64,000 nucleotides of DNA from Rhodococcus_G sp042879035. Its GTDB lineage: Bacteria > Actinomycetota > Actinomycetes > Mycobacteriales > Mycobacteriaceae. Both the position numbers and the translations under genes were made by a program. Within the stretch, counting starts at the first letter, position 1. The number at the start of each line of letters is the position of its first letter. Shown one piece after another: positions 30,023 to 38,008 of the stretch. The notes under the pieces were generated by a model. That model was not told the origin of the DNA and did not search any database. It saw only the letters and a program-made list of their open reading frames with translations. The DNA is taken from positions 310,001 through 374,000 of the forward strand of contig NZ_JBIAOU010000001.1 in the NCBI RefSeq assembly GCF_042879035.1. Reading direction: 5' to 3'.

Positions 30023-31071
30023 AGGTCGAGATCCAGCTCGACGCCGCACCCGCCGACGCCGCCGTCCGCGCCGCCGAACTGGCGGGCACCGGCATCGCCG
30101 GACTGTTCACGTTCGAGGGACCGCACGACGTCTTCTTCCCGCTGGTCGCGGCCGCACCGGTGGTGAACGTGGACCTGGCGACGAACGTGGCGATCGCGCT
30201 GCCGCGCAGCCCGGTGCACCTCGCGCACGCGGCCTGGGACCTGCAGTCGCTCAGCGGCGGCCGCTTCCGGCTCGGGCTCGGGTCGCAGATCCGCCCACAC
30301 ATCGAGAAGCGTTACGCGGCGACGTGGTCGCGGCCCGCCGCCCGGATGCGCGAGACGGTGCTCGCCGTGCGGGCCGTCCTCGATTCGTGGCAGGACGGCA
30401 CGCGACTCGACTTCCGCGGCGAGTTCTTCACGCACACGCTGATGCCACCGGCCTTCGTCCCGGGCCCGAACCCGTTCGACACGCCGCCGATCCTCCTCGG
30501 CGCACTGGGCCCGGTGATGACCCGCACCGCCGCCGAGGTCGCGGACGGACTGCTCGTCATGCCGTTCAACAGCGAGCGGCACTTCCGTGAACGCACGCTG
30601 CCCGCAATACAACTCGGCCTCGACCGGGCGGGGCGCGAGCGCACCGATCTCGAGGTGGTGCCGCAGGTGATCGTGGCGACGGGACGCACCGAGGCCGAGT
30701 TGTCCGCGGCGACGACGGGCGTGCGGGGCCTGCTCGCGTTCTACGGATCCACTCCCGCGTACCGTCCGGTGCTCGAGGTGGAGGGCTGGGCCGACCGGCA
30801 GGAGCCGCTGAACGCCCTGTCGAAGCGAGGTGCGATCGCCGAGATGATCGACCTGGTCGACGAGACGATGGTGGACACGCTCGCCGTCCGCGGTACGCCG
30901 GAACAGTGTGCCGCGCAGATCGCGCGTCGCTTCGGCGCCCACGCCGACCGGGTGTGCTGCTACTTCCCCGGGTACGACGTGGACCTGGCGCACGTCCGCG
31001 ATCTGGTGGATGCGCTCGGCAACGTGCCCGCCGCTACCCGCGGGTCTGCCACTGCGCCAGCGCGTCGCTGA
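30019..31071 (+). CDS. LLM-class F420-dependent oxidoreductase (TIGR03617-like)
   Basis: Protein of 350 residues with the luciferase-like TIM barrel: LFTFEGPHDVFFPLVAAA, VNVDLATNVAIALPRSP, WDLQSLSGGRFRLGLGSQI and AAEVADGLLVMPFNSERHF. Actinobacterial members use cofactor F420; the substrate is not predictable. The ATG overlaps crtLbeta by four bases (ATGA), with GGAGAGG upstream, so the two are coupled. Its last 38 bases overlap, tail to tail, the convergent hydrolase gene. Confidence 0.85.
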   Translation: MKVEIQLDAAPADAAVRAAELAGTGIAGLFTFEGPHDVFFPLVAAAPVVNVDLATNVAIALPRSPVHLAHAAWDLQSLSGGRFRLGLGSQIRPHIEKRYAATWSRPAARMRETVLAVRAVLDSWQDGTRLDFRGEFFTHTLMPPAFVPGPNPFDTPPILLGALGPVMTRTAAEVADGLLVMPFNSERHFRERTLPAIQLGLDRAGRERTDLEVVPQVIVATGRTEAELSAATTGVRGLLAFYGSTPAYRPVLEVEGWADRQEPLNALSKRGAIAEMIDLVDETMVDTLAVRGTPEQCAAQIARRFGAHADRVCCYFPGYDVDLAHVRDLVDALGNVPAATRGSATAPARR

Positions 31072-31843
31072 CCGCGGCGGGGACACCGTCGAGCGCCCAC
31101 AACGCCAGCCCGACCGCCGCGAGGGTGAGCAGCGGCCCGAGGATGGCACGCTCGAACGGCCCGCCCGCCCGGATGGACAACGCCGACGGCAGTTGCAGTT
31201 CCCACCAGCGGCGGCCACCCCACGGCAGCAGCGGCGCGAGAAACGGCACCCCCTCCTTGGTGATCGCGTCACCGAGGCAGTGCACGGCGCACCCGAGTCC
31301 GACCGCGACCCCGAGTGCCCGCGATCCGACCTCGTCGGGGTACCAGGTCCAGGTGAGCGCGGACAGGACACCGGCGACCATCGTCACGCCGACCCAGCCG
31401 TAGCGCTTCGCCCAGCCTCCGGCGAGCCCCCGCAGCGCCAAGCCGAGGGTGAGGAACAGCGTCCCGATGATCGCCGGCTGACCGAACGCGACGATCAGTG
31501 CCGACACCCCCGCACTCACCGCGATCGCGAACAGTGCTGTGTGGGTGAGTGTTCGGTGCCCACCGTTGCGCTTCGGGTCCCGGCGGCCGCGGGTCAGCCG
31601 GTAGTACCACAGCGACACCTCGTCGACGACCTTGGCGAGGATCCAGCTGGCCGGGCCGAACGATCGGGCAACCGTCGACTGCGTGGTGTCGAGATCGGGC
31701 AGCAGCGCGGCCCCGGCGCACACGCCCGCGAACGTGAACACCTCGGCCGTGGAGGTGGGCCCGCCCCACTCGGGTGGAAGCACCTGGGCGGCGAGCAGAC
31801 CGGCGACAGCTCCGGAGACGGCGTGGGTGGCACCCATCACCAT
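31034..31843 (-). CDS. YdjM/DUF457-type membrane-bound metal-dependent hydrolase
   Basis: Protein of 269 residues from ATG 31843 (MVMGATHAVSGAVAG). The metal-ligand pattern is intact: THAVSG, LLPDLDTTQSTVARSFG, GGHRTLTHTALF and HCLGDAITKEGVPFLAP. About five membrane helices are present. Family members (YdjM, DUF457) are predicted zinc hydrolases, sometimes phospholipase-like. The start at 31837 (MGATHAV) is a near alternative. It overlaps the LLM gene by 38 bases at the 3' ends, unusual even in this compact genome. Confidence 0.85.
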   Translation of the reverse strand: MVMGATHAVSGAVAGLLAAQVLPPEWGGPTSTAEVFTFAGVCAGAALLPDLDTTQSTVARSFGPASWILAKVVDEVSLWYYRLTRGRRDPKRNGGHRTLTHTALFAIAVSAGVSALIVAFGQPAIIGTLFLTLGLALRGLAGGWAKRYGWVGVTMVAGVLSALTWTWYPDEVGSRALGVAVGLGCAVHCLGDAITKEGVPFLAPLLPWGGRRWWELQLPSALSIRAGGPFERAILGPLLTLAAVGLALWALDGVPAAVSDALAQWQTRG

Positions 31844-31966
31844 GACGGCATCATCACGAACGCGAAACCCTTTCGGACAGCGGAGGATAGGGCGCTGCCC
31901 GAGTCGGACCGCCCACTGGGCACCGACAGTATCAACCCCCACCGACGCGGCGGCGAGGCCGTGCGT

Positions 31967-32629
31967 TCACTCCGTGAGGTACCGGTACGACTCCCGGCGT
32001 GCGGGCGCGACGATCGTGTCGAGCACGAAACGCAGTTGCGCGCGGATGTACGCGTCCGCGGTGAACTTCGGCGCGAAATGCCAGTGTTTGAGCGCCCATC
32101 CGTGCGCGATCATCATCAGGTCGAACACCATCAGGTCCACGTCGATGTCGTTCATCACCCCCGCGGCGATGCCGTCCTCGAGCGCGGCCGACAGCGGAGC
32201 CGAGGTGGCCACCTCGAGTTCCTTGAGGGTGTCGCGTCCCTGCTGGTCGAGCGTGCGACTCTCCCGGTAGGTGAGCGCGACGGCGTCGAGGTTCCCGTCG
32301 ACGATCTCCACGTAGCGGCGGAAGCCGGCGACGAACCGTTCCACCGGGTCGTCGCCGGCGGCGTCGATCGCCGGCTGGATCTGGTCCCGGAACTCCTCGA
32401 GGATGTTCACGATCGTCGCCAGCAGGATCTCCTCCTTGCCGCCGAAGTACTTGTAGATCAGCCCGACGCTGACGTTGGCCTCCTCGGCGAGTGCCTGCAT
32501 CGACATCTGGTGGAATCCGGTGCGCTGCATGACCACGACGGCCGCGTCGAGCACCTGCCGCCTCCGCGAGCTGGCCCGGACGGCACGTACCGCCTCCTCG
32601 ACCTGCATTCCCGCACTGTCCTTGGCCAC
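31967..32629 (-). CDS. TetR regulator of the cyclohexanecarboxylate-like cluster
   Basis: Protein of 220 residues from GTG 32629, preceded by GAGGAG. HTH: RRRQVLDAAVVVMQRTGFHQ, then EEANVSVGLIYKYFGGKEEIL. The C-terminal domain has VALTYRESRTLDQQGRDTL and HGWALKHWHFAPKF. It is divergent from the acyl-CoA dehydrogenase at 32980 and very similar to the frameshifted TetR at 40393. The pair of TGAA-N6-TTCA boxes between them is its likely operator. Probable effector: an acyl-CoA intermediate (inference). Confidence 0.88.
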   Translation of the reverse strand: MAKDSAGMQVEEAVRAVRASSRRRQVLDAAVVVMQRTGFHQMSMQALAEEANVSVGLIYKYFGGKEEILLATIVNILEEFRDQIQPAIDAAGDDPVERFVAGFRRYVEIVDGNLDAVALTYRESRTLDQQGRDTLKELEVATSAPLSAALEDGIAAGVMNDIDVDLMVFDLMMIAHGWALKHWHFAPKFTADAYIRAQLRFVLDTIVAPARRESYRYLTE

Positions 32630-32979
32630 CTCGACTCCTCTCGGCCAGCGGCGTACACCGTTGTCCTCCACCGTAGGGCACCGAACCGGGACACCGGCCA
32701 CCGCAGGTCCGCGACCCCGCGCGTCCGCTCGGGCGTGGCCCCCCACCACACCCTTGACATCTTCGCGGGCGTCGCCCTGCTCGGCGCGTGCCTCACGGCA
32801 CTCGTACCCACGCGACCCGCGGCAGCCACGAGCCGACCGAGCTCCGAACGGACCTTGACACCCCACGGAAGCGAATCTACATTCATCTTGAGTGAATGAC
32901 AATTCATTCTCATTCCGTATTCGCAACCCCGCGCACCCGGCCTCAGCGCACCAGCGGTGCCCCCCAGCAAGGAGTCGAC
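32630..32979. other. 350-base divergent regulatory region of the catabolic island
   Basis: The first ~220 bases show no clear signal apart from an isolated TTGACA near 32755 without a matching -10. The last 125 bases hold the promoter and tandem operator of the acyl-CoA dehydrogenase gene, then a leader with AAGGAG before ATG 32980. No ORF is convincing. Confidence 0.6.
32855..32906 (+). promoter_or_regulatory. Promoter and tandem TGAA-N6-TTCA operator of the first acyl-CoA dehydrogenase gene
   Basis: TTGACA (32855-32860), 17-base spacer, TACATT (32878-32883). Box 1, CGAATCTACATTCA (32872-32885), covers the -10. Box 2, TGAATGACAATTCA (32893-32906), lies 21 bp further, just past the expected start of transcription. 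The geometry is identical to that at 34640-34691. Confidence 0.85.
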
Positions 32980-34131
32980 ATGGATCTGGCACTGACGGAG
33001 GAGCAGCAGAGCTTCCGGCAACTCGCGCGTGACTTCCTCGACAAGGAGGTGGTCCCGCACCGTGCCGCCTGGGACCGCGCCGAATCGGTGGACATCTCGA
33101 TCGTGCCCAAGCTCGCCGAGATCGGATTCTTCGGGTTGACCATTCCCGAGGAGTACGGCGGCATGGGAGGTGACTACATCACCTACTGCATCGGCATGGA
33201 GGAACTCGGACGTGCCGACTCGGCGGTGCGAGGCATCGTGTCCGTCTCGATGGGCCTCGTGGGCAAGGTGATCCTCTCCCACGGCACCGAGGACCAGAAG
33301 CACGAGTGGCTGCCCCGCATCGCGTCGGGCGAGGCGCTGGCCTGCTTCGGTCTCACCGAACCCGACAACGGTTCCGACCCGGGACATCTCAAGACCCGCG
33401 CGGTGCGCGACGGCGACCACTACGTGATCAACGGATCGAAGATCTTCATCACCAACGGGACCTGGGCGAACCTCTGCCTGGTCTTCGCCCGCACCGGGGG
33501 CCCCGGCCCGAAGGGGATCTCCGCGTTCCTGGTTCCCACGGACACCCCGGGCTTCGAGTCCCGCGAGATCCACGGCAAGCTCGGCCTGCGCGGCCAGGCG
33601 ACGGCGGAGCTGTACTTCACCGACGTGAAGGTGCCGGCGAGCGCGATGCTCGGCGCGGAGGGCGAAGGCTTCTCGATCGCCATGCACTCCCTAGACAAGG
33701 GGCGGGTCTCGGTCGGCGCGGGGTGCGTCGGCATCATCGCGGGCTGCCTCGAGGCAGCGGTGGACTACGCCACCAACCGCAAGCAGTTCGACCGTCCGAT
33801 CGCGTCGTACCAGCTGATCCAGGACATGATCGCGGACATGTCCGTCGATGCCGATGCCGGCCGGTTGCTGACCTGGCGGGCCGCCGACCTCATCGAACGT
33901 GGTGAGCCGTTCGGCACCGCCGCGTCCAAGGCGAAGTACTTCTGCAGCGAGGCCGCGGTGCGCGCCGCCAACAACGCGATTCAGCTCTTCGGCGGTTACG
34001 GCTACGTCGACGAGTACCCGGTTGCCAAGTACATGCGCGACGCGCGCGTGATGACGCTGTACGAGGGCACGAGTCAGATCCAGAAGCTGCTGATCGGTCG
34101 TGCCGAGACCGGTGTCAGCGCGTTCCTGTAG
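32980..34131 (+). CDS. Acyl-CoA dehydrogenase (candidate AliB, cyclohexanecarboxyl-CoA dehydrogenase)
   Basis: Protein of 383 residues. ACAD fold: LALTEEQQSFRQLARDFL, CFGLTEPDNGSDP, KIFITNGTWANLCLVFART, RKQFDRPIASYQLIQDM, QLFGGYGYVDEYPVAKYMRD. The catalytic base is Glu362 in LYEGTSQIQ. It oxidises an acyl-CoA at C2-C3 with FAD. The context (badI, badH, aliA, badK homologues, shared operator) suggests cyclohexanecarboxyl-CoA or its 1-ene product as substrate; the exact role is inferred. A strong terminator follows. Alternative: a general short-chain ACAD. Confidence 0.9.
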   Translation: MDLALTEEQQSFRQLARDFLDKEVVPHRAAWDRAESVDISIVPKLAEIGFFGLTIPEEYGGMGGDYITYCIGMEELGRADSAVRGIVSVSMGLVGKVILSHGTEDQKHEWLPRIASGEALACFGLTEPDNGSDPGHLKTRAVRDGDHYVINGSKIFITNGTWANLCLVFARTGGPGPKGISAFLVPTDTPGFESREIHGKLGLRGQATAELYFTDVKVPASAMLGAEGEGFSIAMHSLDKGRVSVGAGCVGIIAGCLEAAVDYATNRKQFDRPIASYQLIQDMIADMSVDADAGRLLTWRAADLIERGEPFGTAASKAKYFCSEAAVRAANNAIQLFGGYGYVDEYPVAKYMRDARVMTLYEGTSQIQKLLIGRAETGVSAFL

Positions 34132-34144
34132 ACCCACGAACCAC

Positions 34145-34189
34145 CACGGCAGGGCCCCGGTGTCACGTCGACACCGGGGCCCTGCCGTG
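34145..34189. terminator. Perfect 19-bp hairpin terminator after the acyl-CoA dehydrogenase gene
   Basis: CACGGCAGGGCCCCGGTGT at 34145-34163 pairs perfectly with 34171-34189 across a seven-base loop. It lies 14 bases after the stop codon and at the end of the remnant thiolase gene on the other strand, so it can serve both. It has no T-run, as usual in high-GC actinobacteria. Confidence 0.9.
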
Positions 34190-34602
34190 CGCGCCCTCGG
34201 GTCGCAACGCCTCCACGGCCAGGGACACGCCCTGGCCGACGCCGATGCACAGGGTGACGAGGCCGCGGGCGGCACCTTCGCGTTCCATCCGGCCCAGGAG
34301 CGTGACGTCAGGCCGCTCGCGCACAGGCGGTTGACGGTGCAGCCGGGGACGGTGTAGCCGGGGACGGTGTCCGGCAGCCCGGCGAGCAGGACCGCCATGC
34401 GGGCGACGTTGCGATTGTCCTCACCGGCCTGGTTGGTGGCGCCGAGGATCACCTCGTCGATCTCCTCGGCCGGCACACCGCTGCGGGCAACGGCCTCACC
34501 GACCGCGATCGCGGCCAGATCGTCGGGTCGCACCGTGGCGAGCGCGCCGCCGTAGCGGCCCTGGGGTGTGCGGACTCCGTCGACGACGTAGACCTCGTTC
34601 GT
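34163..34602 (-). pseudogene. Degraded acetyl-CoA acetyltransferase (thiolase): start lost, central part deleted, frameshifted
   Basis: The N-terminal ~98 codons (NEVYVVDGVRTPQGRYGG to TVNRLCASGL with the active-site Cys) are followed directly, in another frame, by the C-terminal end (VTLLGRMEREGAARGLVTLC then IGVGQGVSLAVEAL). About 270 residues, including the GHP His motif, are missing. The expected start ATG is ACG (34602-34600), seven bases after GGAG. A 15-bp tandem duplication (34342-34371) also adds a second PGxTV just before NRLC. In an intact cluster the enzyme would cleave 3-ketopimeloyl-CoA or acetoacetyl-CoA (inference). It is divergent from badI. Confidence 0.9.
34342..34371. repeat. 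Exact 15-bp tandem duplication inside the thiolase remnant
   Basis: AGCCGGGGACGGTGT occurs at 34342-34356 and 34357-34371 without mismatch. It turns the usual VPGxTVNRLC of thiolases into VPGYTVPGCTVNRLC. Confidence 0.93.
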
Positions 34603-34639
34603 CCGTGTTCTCCGTCTCGATTCCGGGGTTGTGTGACCC

Positions 34640-34691
34640 TTGACACCATTCGTTGGTGAATGTAGGTTCATAAAGCGTGAAGCACTATTCA
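34640..34691 (+). promoter_or_regulatory. Promoter and tandem TGAA-N6-TTCA operator of the badI-badH-aliA operon
   Basis: TTGACA (34640-34645), 17-base spacer, TAGGTT (34663-34668). Box 1, TGAATGTAGGTTCA (34657-34670), covers the -10. Box 2, TGAAGCACTATTCA (34678-34691), follows at 21 bp. Spacing, phasing to the -10 and sequence all repeat the arrangement at 32855-32906, so one regulator should control both transcripts. Confidence 0.87.
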
Positions 34692-34747
34692 CTGTGCTTG
34701 AACAGAAACTCATTCAACCCGCTCACCTGCGCTGACGAGGAGTTCTC

Positions 34748-35542
34748 ATGACCGTCTTCGAAGACATCACCTACGAGATCGACGGACCCGCCGCGATCAT
34801 CACGATCGACCGCCCGCACCGCTACAACGCCTTCCGCGGCCAGACCGTCGAGGAACTGATCAAGGCGTTCCGCGCCGCCTGGGCGGACAGCCGTGTCTCC
34901 GCGGTCATCCTCACCGGCGCCGGCGAGAAGGCGTTCTGCACCGGCGGCGACGTCAAGCAGCGGGCCGAGACCGGCGACTACGGGCCCACCGAGAGCGGCA
35001 TGTTCGAGATCGGCTACCTGCACAAGCTGATTCGCGACATCCCGAAGCCGGTCATCGCCGCGGTCAACGGTGTCGCCGTCGGCGGCGGTCACGTCCTGCA
35101 CGTACTGTGCGACCTCTCCATCGCCTCGGAGACGGCCAGGTTCGGGCAGGCCGGTCCGAAGGTCGGATCGTTCGACGCCGGGTTCGGTTCCGCGTTCCTC
35201 GCGCGCGTGGTCGGCGAGAAGCGCGCCCGCGAGATCTGGTACCTGTGCCGCCAGTACGACGCCGCCACCGCCGAACGCTGGGGCCTGGTGAACTGGGTTG
35301 TCCCGCAGGACAAGTTGCTCGACGAGGCCAAGGCCATCGCCGCCGAGATCGCCGAGAAGAGCCCCACCGCCATCAAGTTCCTCAAGCAGTCGTTCAACGC
35401 GGACACCGACCACCAGGCCGGCCTGAGCAACCTCGCGATGTCGGCTCTCGACCTGTTCGGCAAGTCCGACGAGGGACTCGAGGGCGCGAAGGCATTCGCC
35501 GAGAAGCGCCCCGCCGACTTCGCCAAGTTCGTCAAGGCCTGA
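34748..35542 (+). CDS. badI: 2-Ketocyclohexanecarboxyl-CoA hydrolase-like protein (BadI)
   Basis: Protein of 264 residues, crotonase fold related to MenB. It follows Rhodopseudomonas palustris BadI closely as I remember that protein: YEIDGPAAIITIDRPHRYNAFRG, GEKAFCTGGDVKQ, GQAGPKVGSFDAGFGSAFLARVVGEKRAREIWYLC, and FNADTDHQAG near the end. BadI hydrolyses the ring of 2-ketocyclohexanecarboxyl-CoA to pimelyl-CoA. First gene of a seven-gene operon, GAGGAG seven bases before ATG. Alternative: naphthoyl-CoA synthase MenB, less likely here because of the neighbours. Confidence 0.88.
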   Translation: MTVFEDITYEIDGPAAIITIDRPHRYNAFRGQTVEELIKAFRAAWADSRVSAVILTGAGEKAFCTGGDVKQRAETGDYGPTESGMFEIGYLHKLIRDIPKPVIAAVNGVAVGGGHVLHVLCDLSIASETARFGQAGPKVGSFDAGFGSAFLARVVGEKRAREIWYLCRQYDAATAERWGLVNWVVPQDKLLDEAKAIAAEIAEKSPTAIKFLKQSFNADTDHQAGLSNLAMSALDLFGKSDEGLEGAKAFAEKRPADFAKFVKA

Positions 35543-35569
35543 CCCCACCCGACCCGAGAGGACCACACC

Positions 35570-36301
35570 ATGAGCACCATCGCACTGGTCACCGGCGCCG
35601 GCTCCGGCATCGGAAAGGCGATCGCGCTGGCCTTCGCCGCGCAGGGCGACCGCGTCGTCGCCGCCGATCTCGACCTCGCCTCGGCCGAGGCCACAGCCAA
35701 GGAGTACCCCGAACTGATCGCGGCGCTGCCGGTGGACGTGTCGGACCGCGCCCAGGTCGACGCGCTGCGCGAGCGAACCCACGCGGAGGTCGGCGTACCG
35801 AACGTGGTCGTGAACGCGGCGGGCTGGGACCGCACCGACCAGTTCCTCAACGCCACACCCGAATTCGCCGAGAAGGTCGTCGCGATCAACTACCTCGGAC
35901 CGGTCCACGTGTGCAGTGCGTTCCTCCCCGGCATCGTCGAGGCCGGAAACGGTGGCCGCGTGATCAACCTGGCGTCCGACGCGGGGCGCGTCGGCAGCTC
36001 GGGCGAGTCGATCTACGCCGGCGCGAAGGGCGGCGTCATCGCCCTGACCAAGTCGCTCGCCCGCGAGATGGCCCGGCACGGCATCAGTGTCAACTGCGTG
36101 TGCCCCGGCCCGACCGACACCCCGCTGTTCCAGGCCCAGGAGGAGAAGCTCAAGGCCGCTCTGGTCAAGGCCATTCCGTTCCGGCGCCTCGCGCGGCCCG
36201 ACGAGGTCGCGGCACCGGTCCTGTTCTTCGCATCCGAATCCGCGTCGTTCATCACCGGACAGGTGATCAGCGTCAGCGGCGGACTCACCATGGCCGGCTG
36301 A
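35570..36301 (+). CDS. badH: 2-Hydroxycyclohexanecarboxyl-CoA dehydrogenase-like SDR (BadH)
   Basis: Protein of 243 residues. Short-chain dehydrogenase with VTGAGSGIGKAIALAF, a DLD cofactor-specificity residue pattern suggesting NAD, NAAGWDRTDQF, and the Ser/Tyr/Lys set in NLASDAGRVGSSGESIYAGAKGG. NAAGWD is a feature of BadH-like enzymes as I recall. Placed 27 bases after badI, which would use its product. BadH oxidises the 2-hydroxy to the 2-keto thioester. Confidence 0.85.
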   Translation: MSTIALVTGAGSGIGKAIALAFAAQGDRVVAADLDLASAEATAKEYPELIAALPVDVSDRAQVDALRERTHAEVGVPNVVVNAAGWDRTDQFLNATPEFAEKVVAINYLGPVHVCSAFLPGIVEAGNGGRVINLASDAGRVGSSGESIYAGAKGGVIALTKSLAREMARHGISVNCVCPGPTDTPLFQAQEEKLKAALVKAIPFRRLARPDEVAAPVLFFASESASFITGQVISVSGGLTMAG

Positions 36302-36345
36302 CGCCCGACACCCCCCGAGTCTGATACACCACCGAGGACGACACC

Positions 36346-38007
36346 ATGAGCGCGGCATACAACGCCCGGGCCTACCGGGAGTACTTCGAGAACGACTTCA
36401 CGTACCTCAACGGATTCCGTCGCAACACAACGCGTTACGCGAACCGCGTGGCGGTGACCGATCCCGGGACCGGGCAACAGTGGACGTACGCCCAGCTGGG
36501 CGAGCGGGTCGACCGCATCGCAACCGGTCTCGCCGACGCCGGCGTCCGCAGCGGCGATGTCGTCGCCTACCAGCTGTTCAACGGGATCGAGTTCGCCGAA
36601 CTCTATCTCGCGGTACAGGCCGTCGGCGCCGTCGGATCGCCGGTGAACTTCCGTCTCGCCGCGGGAGAGACGGCGTTCGTCCTCGACACCAGCACACCGA
36701 CGGTGTTCGTGTACGACACCGACCTCGCCCCGATGGTCCAGGACGCGCTGGGACGTGCCGCGCACACTCCCCCGGTGGTGGTGACCGTCGGCGAGGGCGA
36801 ACCGGCGTCCGCTCCCGGATCCACGGTGATCGCCTACCGGCACCTGGCCGCCGATCGAGTGGCGCTGCCTCCCCTGCACCGCACCGTGTGGGACGAGACG
36901 ACGCGCCTGTACACGTCCGGCACCACGGGCATGCCGAAGGGAGTGCCGCTCAACAGCATGATCGAGGTCTTCAGCGCGCACGACGTGATCATGCACTTCC
37001 CGCTCACCCCCGAGGACAAGACGCTGAACATGACGCCGTGGTTCCATCGCGGCGGCCTGTACTCCGGCGGCCCCAACCCGACGTTCTACGTGGGCGGTCA
37101 GGTGGTTCCGCTCCGCATGTTCGATGCGGACCGGGTGCTCGATCTCGTGGAGGAACAGGGATTGACGTTCCTGATCGGAGCGCCGACCAACCTCGCGATG
37201 CTCGCGTCCGCGCAGGAGGACAATCCCCGCGACCTGTCGTCGCTGCGCGGCATCGTGACGATGGGCGCCCCGCTCGAGAGGGAGGCAGTGCTCCGGTACC
37301 AGAAGGCCCTCAATCCGCGGATCTTCAACGGCTACGGCAGCACCGAGGGATTCTGGAACACCTTCCTGCGCCCCGGTGACCTGCCCGACCATGCGGGAAC
37401 GGCCGGCCGGGCCTGCACCGACGACGACGTGCGGGTCGTGCAGGTCTACCCGGATCGTCTCGCCGACGCCGACGACATCGTGGCCCGCGACGGCACGGAG
37501 GTCGGAGAGGTCATCGTGCGGTCTCCGAAGTGCGCCAACGCCTACTTCGACTCTCCGGACCAGGAGAAGGCGAAGTTCCAGCGCGGCTGGCTGCACATCG
37601 GCGACCTCGCCACCTGGGACAGGGACGAATTCGTCACGATCGTCGGGCGCAAGGACGACATGCTGATCTCCGGCGGCGAGAACGTGCACCCCGTCCAGGT
37701 CGAGGAGGCTCTCAACGCCCATCCCGCCGTGGCGGACTCGCTCGTCGTGGGCGTACCCGACGATCGTTGGGGGCGCATCGTCGTGGCCTACATCGTGACC
37801 GACGGCACCGACCTGTCCGCCGACGACCTCGACGAGCACTGCCGCCTGCAGCCGATGCTGTCGTCGTTCAAGCGGCCCCGCGCCTACCGTTTCGTCGACT
37901 CACTGCCGGTCTCGGCGACCGGGAAGAAGCTCCACTACAAGGCCACCGCGACGGCTGCGGACGAGTTCGCCGCAGGCCGGTTCACCACTCCCACACCCCG
38001 AGGATGA
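36346..38007 (+). CDS. aliA: Acyl-CoA ligase, probably cyclohexanecarboxylate-CoA ligase (AliA)
   Basis: Protein of 553 residues, AMP-forming ANL ligase. P-loop: LYTSGTTGMPKGVPL. Others: NGYGSTEGFWNTF, GWLHIGDLATWD, VGRKDDMLISGGENVHPVQVEE, and the C-terminal catalytic Lys in LPVSATGKKLHYK. It activates a carboxylic acid to its CoA thioester at the cost of ATP to AMP, the entry step. Position between badH and an acyl-CoA dehydrogenase fits AliA; benzoate or a fatty acid as substrate cannot be excluded by sequence alone. Confidence 0.83.
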   Translation: MSAAYNARAYREYFENDFTYLNGFRRNTTRYANRVAVTDPGTGQQWTYAQLGERVDRIATGLADAGVRSGDVVAYQLFNGIEFAELYLAVQAVGAVGSPVNFRLAAGETAFVLDTSTPTVFVYDTDLAPMVQDALGRAAHTPPVVVTVGEGEPASAPGSTVIAYRHLAADRVALPPLHRTVWDETTRLYTSGTTGMPKGVPLNSMIEVFSAHDVIMHFPLTPEDKTLNMTPWFHRGGLYSGGPNPTFYVGGQVVPLRMFDADRVLDLVEEQGLTFLIGAPTNLAMLASAQEDNPRDLSSLRGIVTMGAPLEREAVLRYQKALNPRIFNGYGSTEGFWNTFLRPGDLPDHAGTAGRACTDDDVRVVQVYPDRLADADDIVARDGTEVGEVIVRSPKCANAYFDSPDQEKAKFQRGWLHIGDLATWDRDEFVTIVGRKDDMLISGGENVHPVQVEEALNAHPAVADSLVVGVPDDRWGRIVVAYIVTDGTDLSADDLDEHCRLQPMLSSFKRPRAYRFVDSLPVSATGKKLHYKATATAADEFAAGRFTTPTPRG

Positions 38008-38008
38008 C

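Noticed and set aside
32630..32992. N-terminal extension of the TetR at 31967 (341 residues)
   Set aside because: It would run through the promoter/operator region; GTG 32629 has a good ribosome-binding site and family length.
34748..35542. Assignment of the crotonase as MenB (naphthoyl-CoA synthase)
   Set aside because: No other menaquinone gene is near; BadH, AliA and BadK homologues in the same operon favour BadI.
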